A stretch of 64,000 nucleotides of DNA from Alectryocaccobium sp964389285 (lineage in GTDB: Bacteria > Bacillota > Clostridia > Lachnospirales > Lachnospiraceae): the NCBI GenBank assembly GCA_964389285.1, contig CAYMCZ010000008.1, positions 26,640 through 90,639 of the forward strand, given 5' to 3'. Below are positions 18,834 through 26,928 of the stretch, piece after piece. Made by a program: the position numbers and the translations under genes. The notes under the pieces are model-generated. The model was not told the origin of the DNA, searched no databases, and saw only the letters and a list, made by a program, of their open reading frames with translations. Numbering within the stretch: the first letter of the stretch is position 1; each line of letters opens with the position of its first letter.

Positions 18834-19052
18834 TTATTTATCACGCCAAATTATTCTGCCTTTGCTCAAATCGTAAGGAGACAGTTCCAGCGTAACCTTA
18901 TCCCCCGGAAGAATCTTAATATAATTCATTCGCAGCTTGCCGCTTATATGCGCGAGAACAACGTGGTTGTTTTCAAGCTCTACCTTAAACATTGCGTTCG
19001 GCAATTTCTCAAGTACTCTTCCTTCAACTTCAATTACATCTGATTTTGACAT
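18834..19052 (-). CDS. infA: Translation initiation factor IF-1
   Basis: A 72-residue OB-fold protein that occupies the 30S A site during initiation. The sequence starts MSKSDVIEVEGRVLEKLPNA and contains FKVELENNHVVLAHISGKLR and GDKVTLELSPYDLSKGRI, all standard. I chose the ATG at 19052, with GGAGGG 6 bases upstream, over an in-frame TTG one codon earlier. It is the last gene of the S10-spc block here. rpmJ, which normally follows it, is absent, and an AT-rich gap of 112 bases leads to ftsZ. Confidence 0.96.
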   Translation of the reverse strand: MSKSDVIEVEGRVLEKLPNAMFKVELENNHVVLAHISGKLRMNYIKILPGDKVTLELSPYDLSKGRIIWRDK

Positions 19053-19101
19053 CAATAACCCTCCGTTATGTCATAATTTCATTGCAAATATCTAAACGAT
19101 A

Positions 19102-19863
19102 TTAAATATGTTTCGTAAATGTTAATAATTCCGGTTCATCTTTGGTAATAAGTACCGTATTTTCGTAGTGAGCCGAATATGAGCCGTCCGTCGTGGCTAC
19201 GGTCCATCCGTCATCCAGCCATACAACGTCATACGTTCCCATGTTTATCATCGGCTCGATAGCAAGCGTCATGCCTGCTTTAAGCTTCATCCCCCGTCTC
19301 TTGCAGGGAAAATTAGGCACTTCCGGATCTTCGTGAAGGCTCGTTCCTATTCCGTGTCCCACAAGGGCTTCCACTACTCCGTACCCGTGTCTGTGGGCAT
19401 AATTGCCGATTGCTGCCGATATATCGTATAAATGACAGCCTTCCCTAGCAAATTTTATGCCTTCAAAAAAGCATTGCCGGGTCACTTCGATAAGCTGTTC
19501 GGCTTCTTTTGAGATCCTGCCTACCGGATGTGTTCTGGCGGCGTCCGAGTGATAACCTTTGTAAATAAGGCCCGCGTCGAGACTTACTATATCGCCTTCT
19601 TTAAGGATCCTGCTTTTTTGGGGAATCCCGTGAACAACCTCTTCGTTTACGGATACGCAGACGGAAGCCGGGTAACCGTTATAATTCAAAAAATTCGGAA
19701 TGCACCCGAAAGAGCGGATACGCTCTTCTCCGAACCTGTCGATATCATAAGTTGATATCCCCGGAGAAATTATCTCGGCGAGGGCGTCATGCACCTCTTC
19801 GAGATATTTCCCCGCGGTTCTCATTAAATCAATTTCTTTATGGGATTTTATCGTAACCGGCAT
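19102..19863 (-). CDS. map: Methionine aminopeptidase, type I
   Basis: Removes the N-terminal methionine from nascent proteins. The metal ligands are visible: SLDAGLIYKGYHSDAAR supplies two aspartates, VGHGIGTSLHEDP the histidine, AIEPMIN and HYENTVLI the glutamates. EVVHGIPQ carries the substrate-binding histidine. The length of 253 residues with no SH3-like or zinc N-terminal extension marks type Ia. It starts 5 bases after the adk stop in the standard secY-adk-map-infA order. Confidence 0.97.
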   Translation of the reverse strand: MPVTIKSHKEIDLMRTAGKYLEEVHDALAEIISPGISTYDIDRFGEERIRSFGCIPNFLNYNGYPASVCVSVNEEVVHGIPQKSRILKEGDIVSLDAGLIYKGYHSDAARTHPVGRISKEAEQLIEVTRQCFFEGIKFAREGCHLYDISAAIGNYAHRHGYGVVEALVGHGIGTSLHEDPEVPNFPCKRRGMKLKAGMTLAIEPMINMGTYDVVWLDDGWTVATTDGSYSAHYENTVLITKDEPELLTFTKHI

Positions 19864-19868
19864 AAGCC

Positions 19869-20513
19869 TTACTCTCCCACGATCTGCCTGATCATGGCAA
19901 ATATTTCGTTTATTTCCATTGTGCCGTCTATCTCATGCAAAACGCCATGAGCATTATAATAATCAATAAGCGGTTTAGTTATGGTATGATAAACATCCAG
20001 ACGTCTCTTTACGGTTTCGGGTTTGTCATCTTCGCGCAGGATAAGCTCTCCGCCGCATTTGTCACAAAGATTTTCTTTTTCCGGCGCCGCAAATAAAAGA
20101 TGATAAGTGCTTCCGCAGTCTGTACAGACACGTCTGCCGGCCATTCTGTTGATTATATTTTCATCCGGCACTTCGATATCAAAAACAAAGTCTATCTTTT
20201 CGTTTCTTTTTTCGAGTAAATCCGTAAGCGCCTCTGCCTGCGGTATCGTTCTGGGAAAGCCGTCAAGCACATATCCGTTTTTTGCGTCATCCTCTGAAAT
20301 CCGCTCAACCAGCAGCTGAAAAGCAAACTCATCGGGAACGAGAAGTCCTTTATCCAGATATTCTTTTGCCTTAAGTCCTTCTTCGGTTCCTTCTTTTATT
20401 ATTGCTCTGAGTATTTCGCCCGTTGAAATATGAGGCAAATTATAATGTGCTGCAATCTTTTTGGCCTGGGTTCCTTTTCCAGCTCCCGGGGCACCCAACA
20501 TGATGATTCTCAT
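19869..20513 (-). CDS. adk: Adenylate kinase
   Basis: Catalyses ATP + AMP to 2 ADP. The P-loop GAPGAGKGTQA is at the N-terminus, DGFPRT marks the AMP-binding region, and the LID contains CTDCG and CDKCG, the four-cysteine zinc site usual in Gram-positive long-form enzymes. The length is 214 residues. AGGAGTAGTATTTT precedes the start. A hairpin with a short T-run lies between secY and adk and may reduce read-through. Confidence 0.97.
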   Translation of the reverse strand: MRIIMLGAPGAGKGTQAKKIAAHYNLPHISTGEILRAIIKEGTEEGLKAKEYLDKGLLVPDEFAFQLLVERISEDDAKNGYVLDGFPRTIPQAEALTDLLEKRNEKIDFVFDIEVPDENIINRMAGRRVCTDCGSTYHLLFAAPEKENLCDKCGGELILREDDKPETVKRRLDVYHTITKPLIDYYNAHGVLHEIDGTMEINEIFAMIRQIVGE

Positions 20514-20543
20514 AAAATACTACTCCTTATGTCTGAATCTGAT

Positions 20544-20570
20544 AAAAAGCTGCAGTGAATTTACCGCAGC
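20544..20570 (-). terminator. Hairpin with T-run between secY and adk
   Basis: Arms GCTGC/GCAGC at 20549-20553 and 20566-20570, with further partial pairing inside, are followed on the minus strand by TTTTT. It looks like a weak intrinsic terminator or attenuator within the operon. Confidence 0.45.
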
Positions 20571-20598
20571 CTTATGATGAACGCCGCCTGCGTCCTGA

Positions 20599-21909
20599 TT
20601 ATTCACTTAAAAAACCTCTGTAGTTACGCACCAGCATCATAGACTCTATCTGCTTGATAGCCTCTAAGATTACGGACGCGATAATGATCAGCGAAGTTCC
20701 GCCAAACGAAATGCTGGCATTAAACGCTCCGTTGAAAATAAACGGAATAACGGCAACTATTACAAGTCCGGCAGCACCGATAAAAATAACGTATTTCAGC
20801 ATTTCGGAAAGATAGTCCACCGTAGGTTTTCCCGGCCTTATGCCCGGTATAAATCCGCCCTGCTTTTTCATATTGTCCGCGACTTCCATAGGATTGAAAG
20901 TAATGGATGTGTAGAAATAAGCAAAGAATATTACCAAAAGGGCATAAATAACTACGCCGAGAGTCAAAAACCAGTCATTCGGATTAAACCAGTTGCTGGA
21001 ACTCAGCATCGAAACTATTCTTCCCGGGATGCCTGTTAACTGATGTCCGGTGAAGCTGATTATGATCGCCGGAAATGACATCAGTGAAGCCGCGAAGATG
21101 ATCGGGATAACTCCGGCCGTGTTAATCTTCAGCGGAATATGGGAAGACTGGCCGCCGTATACTCTCCTGCCGACCATTTTCTTGGAATACTGTACGGGGA
21201 TTCTTCTTTCCCCTCCGTTAAGGATAAGAACCAGCACAACGACAAGTATAATTATCGCAAAAATGATTACCCATGAAAGCGTTGCCTTTGCGATGGTTTT
21301 GCCCTGTACAAAGTTCTGGAAAAGAGTTACCATATCAGCCGGGATACGCGAAACGATATTGATCAACAATACGATTGAAATACCGTTGCCTACGCCCTTA
21401 TCCGAAATCTGCTCTCCTATCCACATCAGGAATGCGCTTCCCGCCGTAAGACAGGCCGTTACCGTAAGTACATTCAGGAAATTGAGTTCTATCAAAAGCT
21501 GGTTGCCGAAACCGATACACATTGCGATTGACTCAATTATCGATAATGCAATAGTCAGGAATCGCGTGATTCTATTGAGCTTTTTCCTGCCCTGTTCTCC
21601 GTCTCTGTGAAGCTCCTCGAATTTAGGAATTGCGATAGTAAGAAGCTGTACAATGATCGAAGAAGTAATGTAAGGTGTAATGCTCAGGGCGAAGATTGAA
21701 AAATTACTGAATCCGCCTCCGGTAAAGGCGTCCAGAAAACTGAATGCGTCATTTGCGTTACCGGCGAAATACTGGCTGAGGAACTCGGCATTAACACCGG
21801 GGACAGGAACCTGAGAACCTGCCCTGATGATAACCAATGCCAGGATTACATAAAATATTCTTTTTCTGATATCCGCAATACGAAACGCATTTACAATGCC
21901 TTTAAACAT
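20599..21909 (-). CDS. secY: Protein translocase channel subunit SecY
   Basis: Central pore of the Sec translocon, with ten predicted membrane segments over 436 residues. Recognisable parts are the N-terminal helix (FRIADIRKRIFYVI), the plug region after IRAGSQVPVPGVN, EQISDKGVGNGISI, and the cytoplasmic loop with GGERRIPVQYSKKMVGRRVYGGQ that contacts SecA and the ribosome. Its ATG overlaps the rplO stop by one base (TGATG), so translation is coupled. It would export the very large surface proteins encoded in this window. Confidence 0.97.
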   Translation of the reverse strand: MFKGIVNAFRIADIRKRIFYVILALVIIRAGSQVPVPGVNAEFLSQYFAGNANDAFSFLDAFTGGGFSNFSIFALSITPYITSSIIVQLLTIAIPKFEELHRDGEQGRKKLNRITRFLTIALSIIESIAMCIGFGNQLLIELNFLNVLTVTACLTAGSAFLMWIGEQISDKGVGNGISIVLLINIVSRIPADMVTLFQNFVQGKTIAKATLSWVIIFAIIILVVVLVLILNGGERRIPVQYSKKMVGRRVYGGQSSHIPLKINTAGVIPIIFAASLMSFPAIIISFTGHQLTGIPGRIVSMLSSSNWFNPNDWFLTLGVVIYALLVIFFAYFYTSITFNPMEVADNMKKQGGFIPGIRPGKPTVDYLSEMLKYVIFIGAAGLVIVAVIPFIFNGAFNASISFGGTSLIIIASVILEAIKQIESMMLVRNYRGFLSE

Positions 21910-22349
21910 CAGATCACCTCTATTGTTCCGCCTGCCGCCTCTATTTTAGTTTTAGCGCTTTCGCTGAAAGCATTTACTTTAACAGTAAGTTTTTTATTTA
22001 GCTCACCGAATCCCAGAATTTTAACGCCGTCTTTCGGATTGCTTACGTGTCCGTTTTCCACGAGAAAATCAACCGTAACAACCGTACCGTCTTCATATCT
22101 GTTAAGTTCAGATACGTTGAGCGCAACTATTTCTTTTGAATTTCTGCATTTGAAGCCTCTTTTGGGAATTCTTCTGTACAAAGGCATCTGACCGCCTTCG
22201 AAGCCGATCCTCGGCGCGCCTGAACGCGCTTTCTGCCCTTTATGTCCCTTTCCGGCTGTTTTTCCGTTTCCGGAAGCATGACCGCGGCCTCTCCTGAAAT
22301 TATCGCCATGTCTTGAGCCTGCTTTAGGCTGCAAATTAGATAAATCCAT
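21909..22349 (-). CDS. rplO: 50S ribosomal protein L15 (uL15)
   Basis: Large-subunit assembly protein. The basic glycine-rich N-terminus (RRGRGHASGNGKTAGKGH) that threads into 23S rRNA and the folded C-terminal part (GFGELNKKLTVKVNAFS) are both typical; 146 residues. The gene overlaps secY by one base and follows rpmD by 20 bases. Confidence 0.97.
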   Translation of the reverse strand: MDLSNLQPKAGSRHGDNFRRGRGHASGNGKTAGKGHKGQKARSGAPRIGFEGGQMPLYRRIPKRGFKCRNSKEIVALNVSELNRYEDGTVVTVDFLVENGHVSNPKDGVKILGFGELNKKLTVKVNAFSESAKTKIEAAGGTIEVI

Positions 22350-22369
22350 TGCCGTACCTCCTGTAAGGT

Positions 22370-22552
22370 TTATTTTTCTTCAACTTTCAACAGATATTCA
22401 ACCTGTTTGACCATGCCGCGGATAGCGGGATTGTCAGGCTGTTCAACTGTGTGATTTACTTTTCTTAAGCCTAAAGCCTCCACGATCTTTTTGTGTTTAG
22501 GAACACAGCCGATCGTAGATTTCTTTAAAGTTATGTTTAATTTATCTGCCAT
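22370..22552 (-). CDS. rpmD: 50S ribosomal protein L30 (uL30)
   Basis: A 60-residue protein of the short bacterial type: MADKLNITLKKSTIGC, then KKIVEALGLRKVNHTVEQPDN and GMVKQVEYLLKVEE. The ATG at 22552 is preceded by GGAGG. The frame could extend upstream to 22576, but that would overlap rpsE and lacks a better site. Confidence 0.96.
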   Translation of the reverse strand: MADKLNITLKKSTIGCVPKHKKIVEALGLRKVNHTVEQPDNPAIRGMVKQVEYLLKVEEK

Positions 22553-22568
22553 TTTTAGCTGAACCTCC

Positions 22569-23078
22569 TTAAGCAAAGATCTCTGCTACTGATTTTCCTC
22601 TGAGTCTTGCGACTTCAGCAGGAGTCTTGAGCTGACGAAGGCCTTCGATCGTAGCAAGAACTACATTCTGTTTGTTATTCGAGCCCAATGATTTTGTACG
22701 GATATTGGAGATGCCGGCAAGCTCTACCACTGCACGGGCAGGACCGCCCGCGATAACTCCGGTACCTTCCGGAGCCTTACGGAGAAGAACTTTCGCGCTT
22801 CCGAATTTACCGATAAAGTCATGGGTAACACTGTTGTTTTTATCTCTTGCTACGGTAACTAATTTTTTCATGGCATCTTCTTTGCCTTTGCGGATAGCCT
22901 CAGGTATTTCCGTAGCTTTTCCAAGTCCGGCGCCAACGTGTCCGTTGCGGTCTCCTACTACTACCAAGGCAGTAAAACGCATGTTACGTCCACCCTTAAC
23001 AACTTTTGTTACTCGTTTAATAGAAACTACGTGCTCTTCAAGTTCCAAAGCAGTCGGATCAATGATTGTGTGTCTCAT
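22569..23078 (-). CDS. rpsE: 30S ribosomal protein S5 (uS5)
   Basis: Located at the mRNA entry channel and involved in decoding accuracy. The double-stranded RNA-binding N-terminal domain (VVSIKRVTKVVKGGRNMRFTALVVVGD) and the C-terminal GTGVIAGGPARAVVELAGI are standard. I chose the ATG at 23078, which follows AAGGAG and gives 169 residues. A longer in-frame start at 23174 would run into rplR. Confidence 0.97.
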   Translation of the reverse strand: MRHTIIDPTALELEEHVVSIKRVTKVVKGGRNMRFTALVVVGDRNGHVGAGLGKATEIPEAIRKGKEDAMKKLVTVARDKNNSVTHDFIGKFGSAKVLLRKAPEGTGVIAGGPARAVVELAGISNIRTKSLGSNNKQNVVLATIEGLRQLKTPAEVARLRGKSVAEIFA

Positions 23079-23094
23079 GTGTTTTCTCCTTTCT

Positions 23095-23463
23095 TTAGAA
23101 TACCAGTCCGGCTTCACGTGCCGCGTCGGCAAGTGCCTGAACTTTTCCGTGGTAAACAAATCCGCCACGGTCAAAAACTACTTCGGTAATTCCGGCTTCA
23201 ACCGCTTTTTTACCGATTACGGTTCCGAGATATGCAGCCGCTTTGACATCATTTGTCTTTTCAAGCTCCGCCTTAACATCTTTCTGGAGAGTGGAAGCAG
23301 ATACAAGCGTATGTCCTGCCGCGTCATCAATTATCTGAGCGTACATATGCTCATTGCTGCGGAATACTGCCAAACGCGGTCTGTCTGCAGTGCCGGCGAT
23401 ATGGCTGCGCATTCTTCTGTGTTTTTTCTGACGAACTTCAGCTCTATTTTTTTTATTGATCAT
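23095..23463 (-). CDS. rplR: 50S ribosomal protein L18 (uL18)
   Basis: Binds 5S rRNA with L5 and forms part of the central protuberance. The 122-residue sequence has the basic N-terminus NRAEVRQKKHRRMRSHIAGT, RPRLAVFRSNEHMYAQIIDD, and the C-terminal FDRGGFVYHGKVQALADAAR. It lies between rplF and rpsE as in other Firmicutes. Confidence 0.97.
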   Translation of the reverse strand: MINKKNRAEVRQKKHRRMRSHIAGTADRPRLAVFRSNEHMYAQIIDDAAGHTLVSASTLQKDVKAELEKTNDVKAAAYLGTVIGKKAVEAGITEVVFDRGGFVYHGKVQALADAAREAGLVF

Positions 23464-23481
23464 CTCTAAACTCTCCTTATG

Positions 23482-24021
23482 TTATTTTTTACCGGTCTTG
23501 CCGACTTTTCTGCGGATCACTTCGTCAGCGTACTTGATACCTTTGCCCTTATACGGCTCGGGTTTTCTCTTTTCCCTGATCTCAGCGGCATACTGACCTA
23601 CTTTTTCTTTGTCAATGCCCGACACAGTGATCTTGTTTCCATCAACAGCAGACTCGACCCCGTCCGGATCGGTCATTTCGACCGGATGAGAGTATCCGAG
23701 ATTCAAAACAAGCTTTTTGCCCTGTTTTGCCGCACGATAGCCTACGCCGTTTACCTCAAGAACTTTCTGGAAGCCGTCGTTTACGCCTGTGACCATGTTC
23801 TGGATAAGCGTTCTTGTAAGACCGTGCAGAGATTTCATCTGTTTCAAATCGTTGGGCCTTGCAACAATAATCTGGCCGTCTTCGATTTTAATATCCATCT
23901 GACCCGGCAAAACACGGTGAAGCGTTCCTTTGGGTCCTTTTACGGTTACGTCATTTCCTTCTTTGATATCTACTGTAACACCCGACGGGATTACAACAGG
24001 TAATCTTCCAATTCGTGACAT
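23482..24021 (-). CDS. rplF: 50S ribosomal protein L6 (uL6)
   Basis: Two-domain protein near the factor-binding site of the 50S subunit. Typical segments are MSRIGRLPVVIPSGVTV, GPKGTLHR, the C-terminal RKPEPYKGKGIKYADEVIRR and KVGKTGKK. Length 179 residues. Ribosome binding site GGGAGGACAT precedes the start. Confidence 0.97.
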   Translation of the reverse strand: MSRIGRLPVVIPSGVTVDIKEGNDVTVKGPKGTLHRVLPGQMDIKIEDGQIIVARPNDLKQMKSLHGLTRTLIQNMVTGVNDGFQKVLEVNGVGYRAAKQGKKLVLNLGYSHPVEMTDPDGVESAVDGNKITVSGIDKEKVGQYAAEIREKRKPEPYKGKGIKYADEVIRRKVGKTGKK

Positions 24022-24094
24022 TGATATGTCCTCCCGTTACTTAAATTTTCGGAGAGAACCGTGCGTTCTCTCTGTTTTCAGTATAAATATTATC

Positions 24095-24496
24095 TTACCA
24101 AACGAAAGCGAGTACTTCTCCGCCTATCTGGAGTTTTCTTGCTTCTTTATCGGTAATAACCCCCTGGTTTGTAGAAAGGATTGCCGTTCCCATTCCGCCC
24201 AGCACTCTCGGAATCTCGTCTTTGTTGACATAAATTCTGAGACCGGGTTTTGAGATTCTTTTAAGACCGGAAATGATTTTTTCGCTTTTATCCGGGCTGT
24301 ATTTAAGCGTGATATGTATTTTCCCGGTAACGCCCGATTCTTCCAGATCATACTTTGCTATGTATCCCTCTTTTAAAAGAATATCTGCGATAGCAACTTT
24401 CATTTTGGAAGCAGGCACGTCAACCGTGTCATGCTTTGCCGCGTTTGCGTTGCGGATTCTTGTAAGCATATCTGCAATAGGATCGCTCATTGACAT
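24095..24496 (-). CDS. rpsH: 30S ribosomal protein S8 (uS8)
   Basis: Primary 16S rRNA binder of the central domain; in other bacteria it also represses the spc operon. MSMSDPIADMLTRIRNANAA and the C-terminal STNQGVITDKEARKLQIGGE are family signatures; 133 residues. AGGAGG lies 9 bases before the ATG at 24496. The 73-base spacer between this gene and rplF is longer than others in the block and holds no gene. Confidence 0.97.
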   Translation of the reverse strand: MSMSDPIADMLTRIRNANAAKHDTVDVPASKMKVAIADILLKEGYIAKYDLEESGVTGKIHITLKYSPDKSEKIISGLKRISKPGLRIYVNKDEIPRVLGGMGTAILSTNQGVITDKEARKLQIGGEVLAFVW

Positions 24497-24517
24497 ATTA
24501 TGTTTCCTCCTTTCTGT

Positions 24518-24703
24518 TTACCAGCTGGCTTTCTTAACGCCGGGAATCTGGCCTTTATACGCTAACTCGCGGAAACAAATACGACAGATTCCGTATTTTC
24601 TTAAATATGCGTGGGGACGTCCGCAGATTCTGCAGCGGCTGTATTCTCTGGTAGAGAATTTCTGTTTGCGCTGCTGTTTTACCTTCATTGCTGTTTTAGC
24701 CAT
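24518..24703 (-). CDS. rpsN: 30S ribosomal protein S14, zinc type (uS14)
   Basis: A 61-residue short S14 with two CxxC pairs (CRICGRPHAYL and CRICFREL) that bind zinc. This is the standard Firmicutes form. It sits in the 30S head. The 5' neighbour is rplE and the 3' neighbour rpsH, the usual order. Confidence 0.97.
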   Translation of the reverse strand: MAKTAMKVKQQRKQKFSTREYSRCRICGRPHAYLRKYGICRICFRELAYKGQIPGVKKASW

Positions 24704-24723
24704 GAACTTTTCCTCCTAAATAA

Positions 24724-25263
24724 TCACTTGGCGAATGGCATATTGAATAATCTCAATAATTCACGGGCTTCTTCATCTGTCTTTGCGGTAGTTACGAAAA
24801 TGACGTCCATTCCGCGAACCTTGTCGATCTTATCATACTCGATCTCCGGGAAGATGAGCTGCTCTTTAATTCCGAGAGCATAATTGCCCCTGCCGTCAAA
24901 TGAGTCGGGATTTACCCCGCGGAAGTCGCGCACCCTCGGAAGTGCGAGATTGATAAGTCTGTCCGCAAATTCATACATTTTCTCACCGCGAAGAGTTACC
25001 TTGCATCCGATCGCCATTCCCTCACGGAGTTTAAAGTTAGCCACGGACTTTTTGGCCTTTGTAATGACCGCTTTCTGTCCCGTGATCTTTTCAAGGTCGC
25101 TTACGGCACTGTCAAGTACTTTCGCGTTTTCCTTTGCTTCTCCGACGCCCATGTTTACTACGATCTTCTCAAGCTTAGGAACCTGCATGACATTTTTATA
25201 TTCGAATTTCTTCATCATGGAATCGACGATTTCATTCTTATATATTTCCATTAATCTGCTCAT
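24724..25263 (-). CDS. rplE: 50S ribosomal protein L5 (uL5)
   Basis: 5S rRNA-binding protein that contacts P-site tRNA. The sequence has EKIVVNMGVGEAKENAK, TGQKAVITKAKKSVANFKLR and the C-terminal GMDVIFVTTAKTDEEARELL. I chose the ATG at 25263 (AGGAGGATCATT upstream; 179 residues). An upstream in-frame start at 25281 is less well placed. Confidence 0.97.
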   Translation of the reverse strand: MSRLMEIYKNEIVDSMMKKFEYKNVMQVPKLEKIVVNMGVGEAKENAKVLDSAVSDLEKITGQKAVITKAKKSVANFKLREGMAIGCKVTLRGEKMYEFADRLINLALPRVRDFRGVNPDSFDGRGNYALGIKEQLIFPEIEYDKIDKVRGMDVIFVTTAKTDEEARELLRLFNMPFAK

Positions 25264-25283
25264 AATGATCCTCCTTCCCAAGC

Positions 25284-25592
25284 TCAGTCAATAATATCGC
25301 CTGTTGATTTGGCGTAGCGGACTTTTCTGTCTCCGTCCATCTTATATCCGATACGAGTTGCCTGTCCCTTATGAACATACATAACATTGGAAATATCGAT
25401 AGGGTTTTCTTTTGTTATAATGCCGCCTGCCTGATTGGCAACGCTGGGCTTTGTATGTTTGGTGACCACATTTATGCCTTCTACGACAATACGGTTTTTC
25501 TTAGGGTCCACAGAAATGACTTTGCCTTCTTTGTCTTTGTCTTTTCCGGCAATGACTTTGACTGTATCGCCTTTCTTGATCTTAACTGACAT
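25284..25592 (-). CDS. rplX: 50S ribosomal protein L24 (uL24)
   Basis: Early assembly protein with a KOW domain: KKGDTVKVIAGKDKDKEGKV, then a central VEGINVVTKHTKPS. The 102-residue length is normal. It lies 10 bases after rplN and 20 bases before rplE. Confidence 0.97.
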   Translation of the reverse strand: MSVKIKKGDTVKVIAGKDKDKEGKVISVDPKKNRIVVEGINVVTKHTKPSVANQAGGIITKENPIDISNVMYVHKGQATRIGYKMDGDRKVRYAKSTGDIID

Positions 25593-25602
25593 GGTCCGCC
25601 TC

Positions 25603-25971
25603 CTATAATACTTCCGGTGCGAGGGAAACTATTTTCATAAAATGTTTCTCCCTGAGCTCTCTGGCTACCGGTCCGAATATACGTGTTCCTCTGGGCGTCT
25701 TGTCATCTTTAATGATGACAGCCGCGTTTTCATCAAAACGGATATACGAACCGTCCCTGCGGCGCGCGCCTTTTACTGTTCTTACTACAACGGCTCTTAC
25801 AACGTCGCCTTTTTTAACAACGCCGCCCGGTGTTGCATCTTTAACCGTAGCAACGATGATATCACCGATGTTTGCGTATCTTCTTTTTGATCCGCCCATA
25901 ACACGAATGCAAAGAATCTCTTTAGCACCGGTATTATCAGCGACTCTCAGTCTGCTTTCCTGCTGGATCAT
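25603..25971 (-). CDS. rplN: 50S ribosomal protein L14 (uL14)
   Basis: Interface protein and binding site of the silencing factor RsfS. MIQQESRLRVADNTGAKEIL, GDVVRAVVVRT and the C-terminal ARELREKHFMKIVSLAPEVL are diagnostic; 122 residues. AGGAGG precedes the ATG. Confidence 0.98.
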   Translation of the reverse strand: MIQQESRLRVADNTGAKEILCIRVMGGSKRRYANIGDIIVATVKDATPGGVVKKGDVVRAVVVRTVKGARRRDGSYIRFDENAAVIIKDDKTPRGTRIFGPVARELREKHFMKIVSLAPEVL

Positions 25972-26000
25972 ACTGGTATTCCTCCTTTTGCATCCGAAAA

Positions 26001-26258
26001 TTATTTGGCTTTTTCAATAATCTCTGTAAGACGCCATCTCTTGTCTTTTGAGAGGGGTCTTGTTTCCATGACTTTAACCGTGTCGCCGATACGGCAGGCA
26101 TTTTCGGCATCATGGGCTTTTAATTTATAGGTTTTCTTTACGATCTTTTTGTAAAGAGGATGTTTAACGTGATCTTCGATTGCAACAACGATAGTTTTAT
26201 CCATCTTATCGCTGACAACCTTGCCGACACGTGTTTTACGTAAATTTCTTTCTTGCAC
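26001..26258 (-). CDS. rpsQ: 30S ribosomal protein S17 (uS17)
   Basis: OB-fold protein that binds the 16S 5' domain. QERNLRKTRVGKVVSDKMDK, a central VEDHVKHPLYKKIVKKT-type segment and GDTVKVMETRPLSKDKRWRL are typical; 85 residues. It is preceded by rpmC and followed by rplN. Confidence 0.97.
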   Translation of the reverse strand: MQERNLRKTRVGKVVSDKMDKTIVVAIEDHVKHPLYKKIVKKTYKLKAHDAENACRIGDTVKVMETRPLSKDKRWRLTEIIEKAK

Positions 26259-26289
26259 GATAGTCTCCTTTCACTAATCAATTCAGTGA

Positions 26290-26499
26290 TTATTCGGCAG
26301 CATTGGCTTTCTGTGCGATCACAGTAGAGATTCTTGCGATATTTCTGCGAACCTCTTTAACCCTGCTGGTATTGTCAAGCTGATTAGTTGCATTCTGGAA
26401 TCTTAAGTTAAAGAGTTCCTTCTTTGCCGCTATAAGCTCACCTTTGAGCTCTGCTGCTGATTTAGTTCTGAGGTCGTCCATGTAATTCTTACTCTTCAC
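26290..26499 (-). CDS. rpmC: 50S ribosomal protein L29 (uL29)
   Basis: Small two-helix protein at the tunnel exit, beside L23, helping to form the docking site for nascent-chain factors. The core KELFNLRFQNATNQLDNTSR and VRRNIARISTVI match the family. The ATG-like longer start at 26526 would add nine unrelated residues. I prefer GTG at 26499, with GGCGGTG 6 bases upstream, which gives 69 residues and overlaps the rplP stop by 11 bases, so translation is coupled. Confidence 0.93.
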   Translation of the reverse strand: MKSKNYMDDLRTKSAAELKGELIAAKKELFNLRFQNATNQLDNTSRVKEVRRNIARISTVIAQKANAAE

Positions 26500-26926
26500 T
26501 GTTATCACCGCCTTCAAAATCTGCACGAGAAACTATTTTACATTTACAGGGCAGCTTATGCATGGCAAGTCTCAGTGACTCACGAGCTACCTCTTCAGGT
26601 ACGCCTGCGATCTCAAACATCACTCGCCCCGGTTTAACAACCGCTACCCAGTATTCTACCGTACCTTTACCTGAACCCATTCGGGTTTCCGCAGGTTTTG
26701 CCGTAATCGGTTTGTCCGGGAAAATCTTTATCCATACCTGACCGCCACGTTTTGCGTTACGTGTCATCGCTATACGGGCCGCTTCGATCTGGTTTGATTT
26801 GACCCAGCACGGTTCAAGCGCGACAAGACCGAACTCTCCGTATGATATCGCGTTTCCTCTTAAAGCTTTGCCTTTCATGGAACCGCGGAACTGTTTACGA
26901 CGTTTAACTCTTTTAGGCATTAACAT
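26489..26926 (-). CDS. rplP: 50S ribosomal protein L16 (uL16)
   Basis: Lies near the A-site tRNA and the peptidyl-transferase centre and is needed late in 50S assembly. MLMPKRVKRRKQFRGSMKG, GLVALEPCWVKSNQIEAARI and KPGRVMFEIAGVPEE are typical; 145 residues. It starts 3 bases after the rpsC stop and overlaps rpmC. Confidence 0.97.
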   Translation of the reverse strand: MLMPKRVKRRKQFRGSMKGKALRGNAISYGEFGLVALEPCWVKSNQIEAARIAMTRNAKRGGQVWIKIFPDKPITAKPAETRMGSGKGTVEYWVAVVKPGRVMFEIAGVPEEVARESLRLAMHKLPCKCKIVSRADFEGGDNSEE

Positions 26927-26928
26927 AA

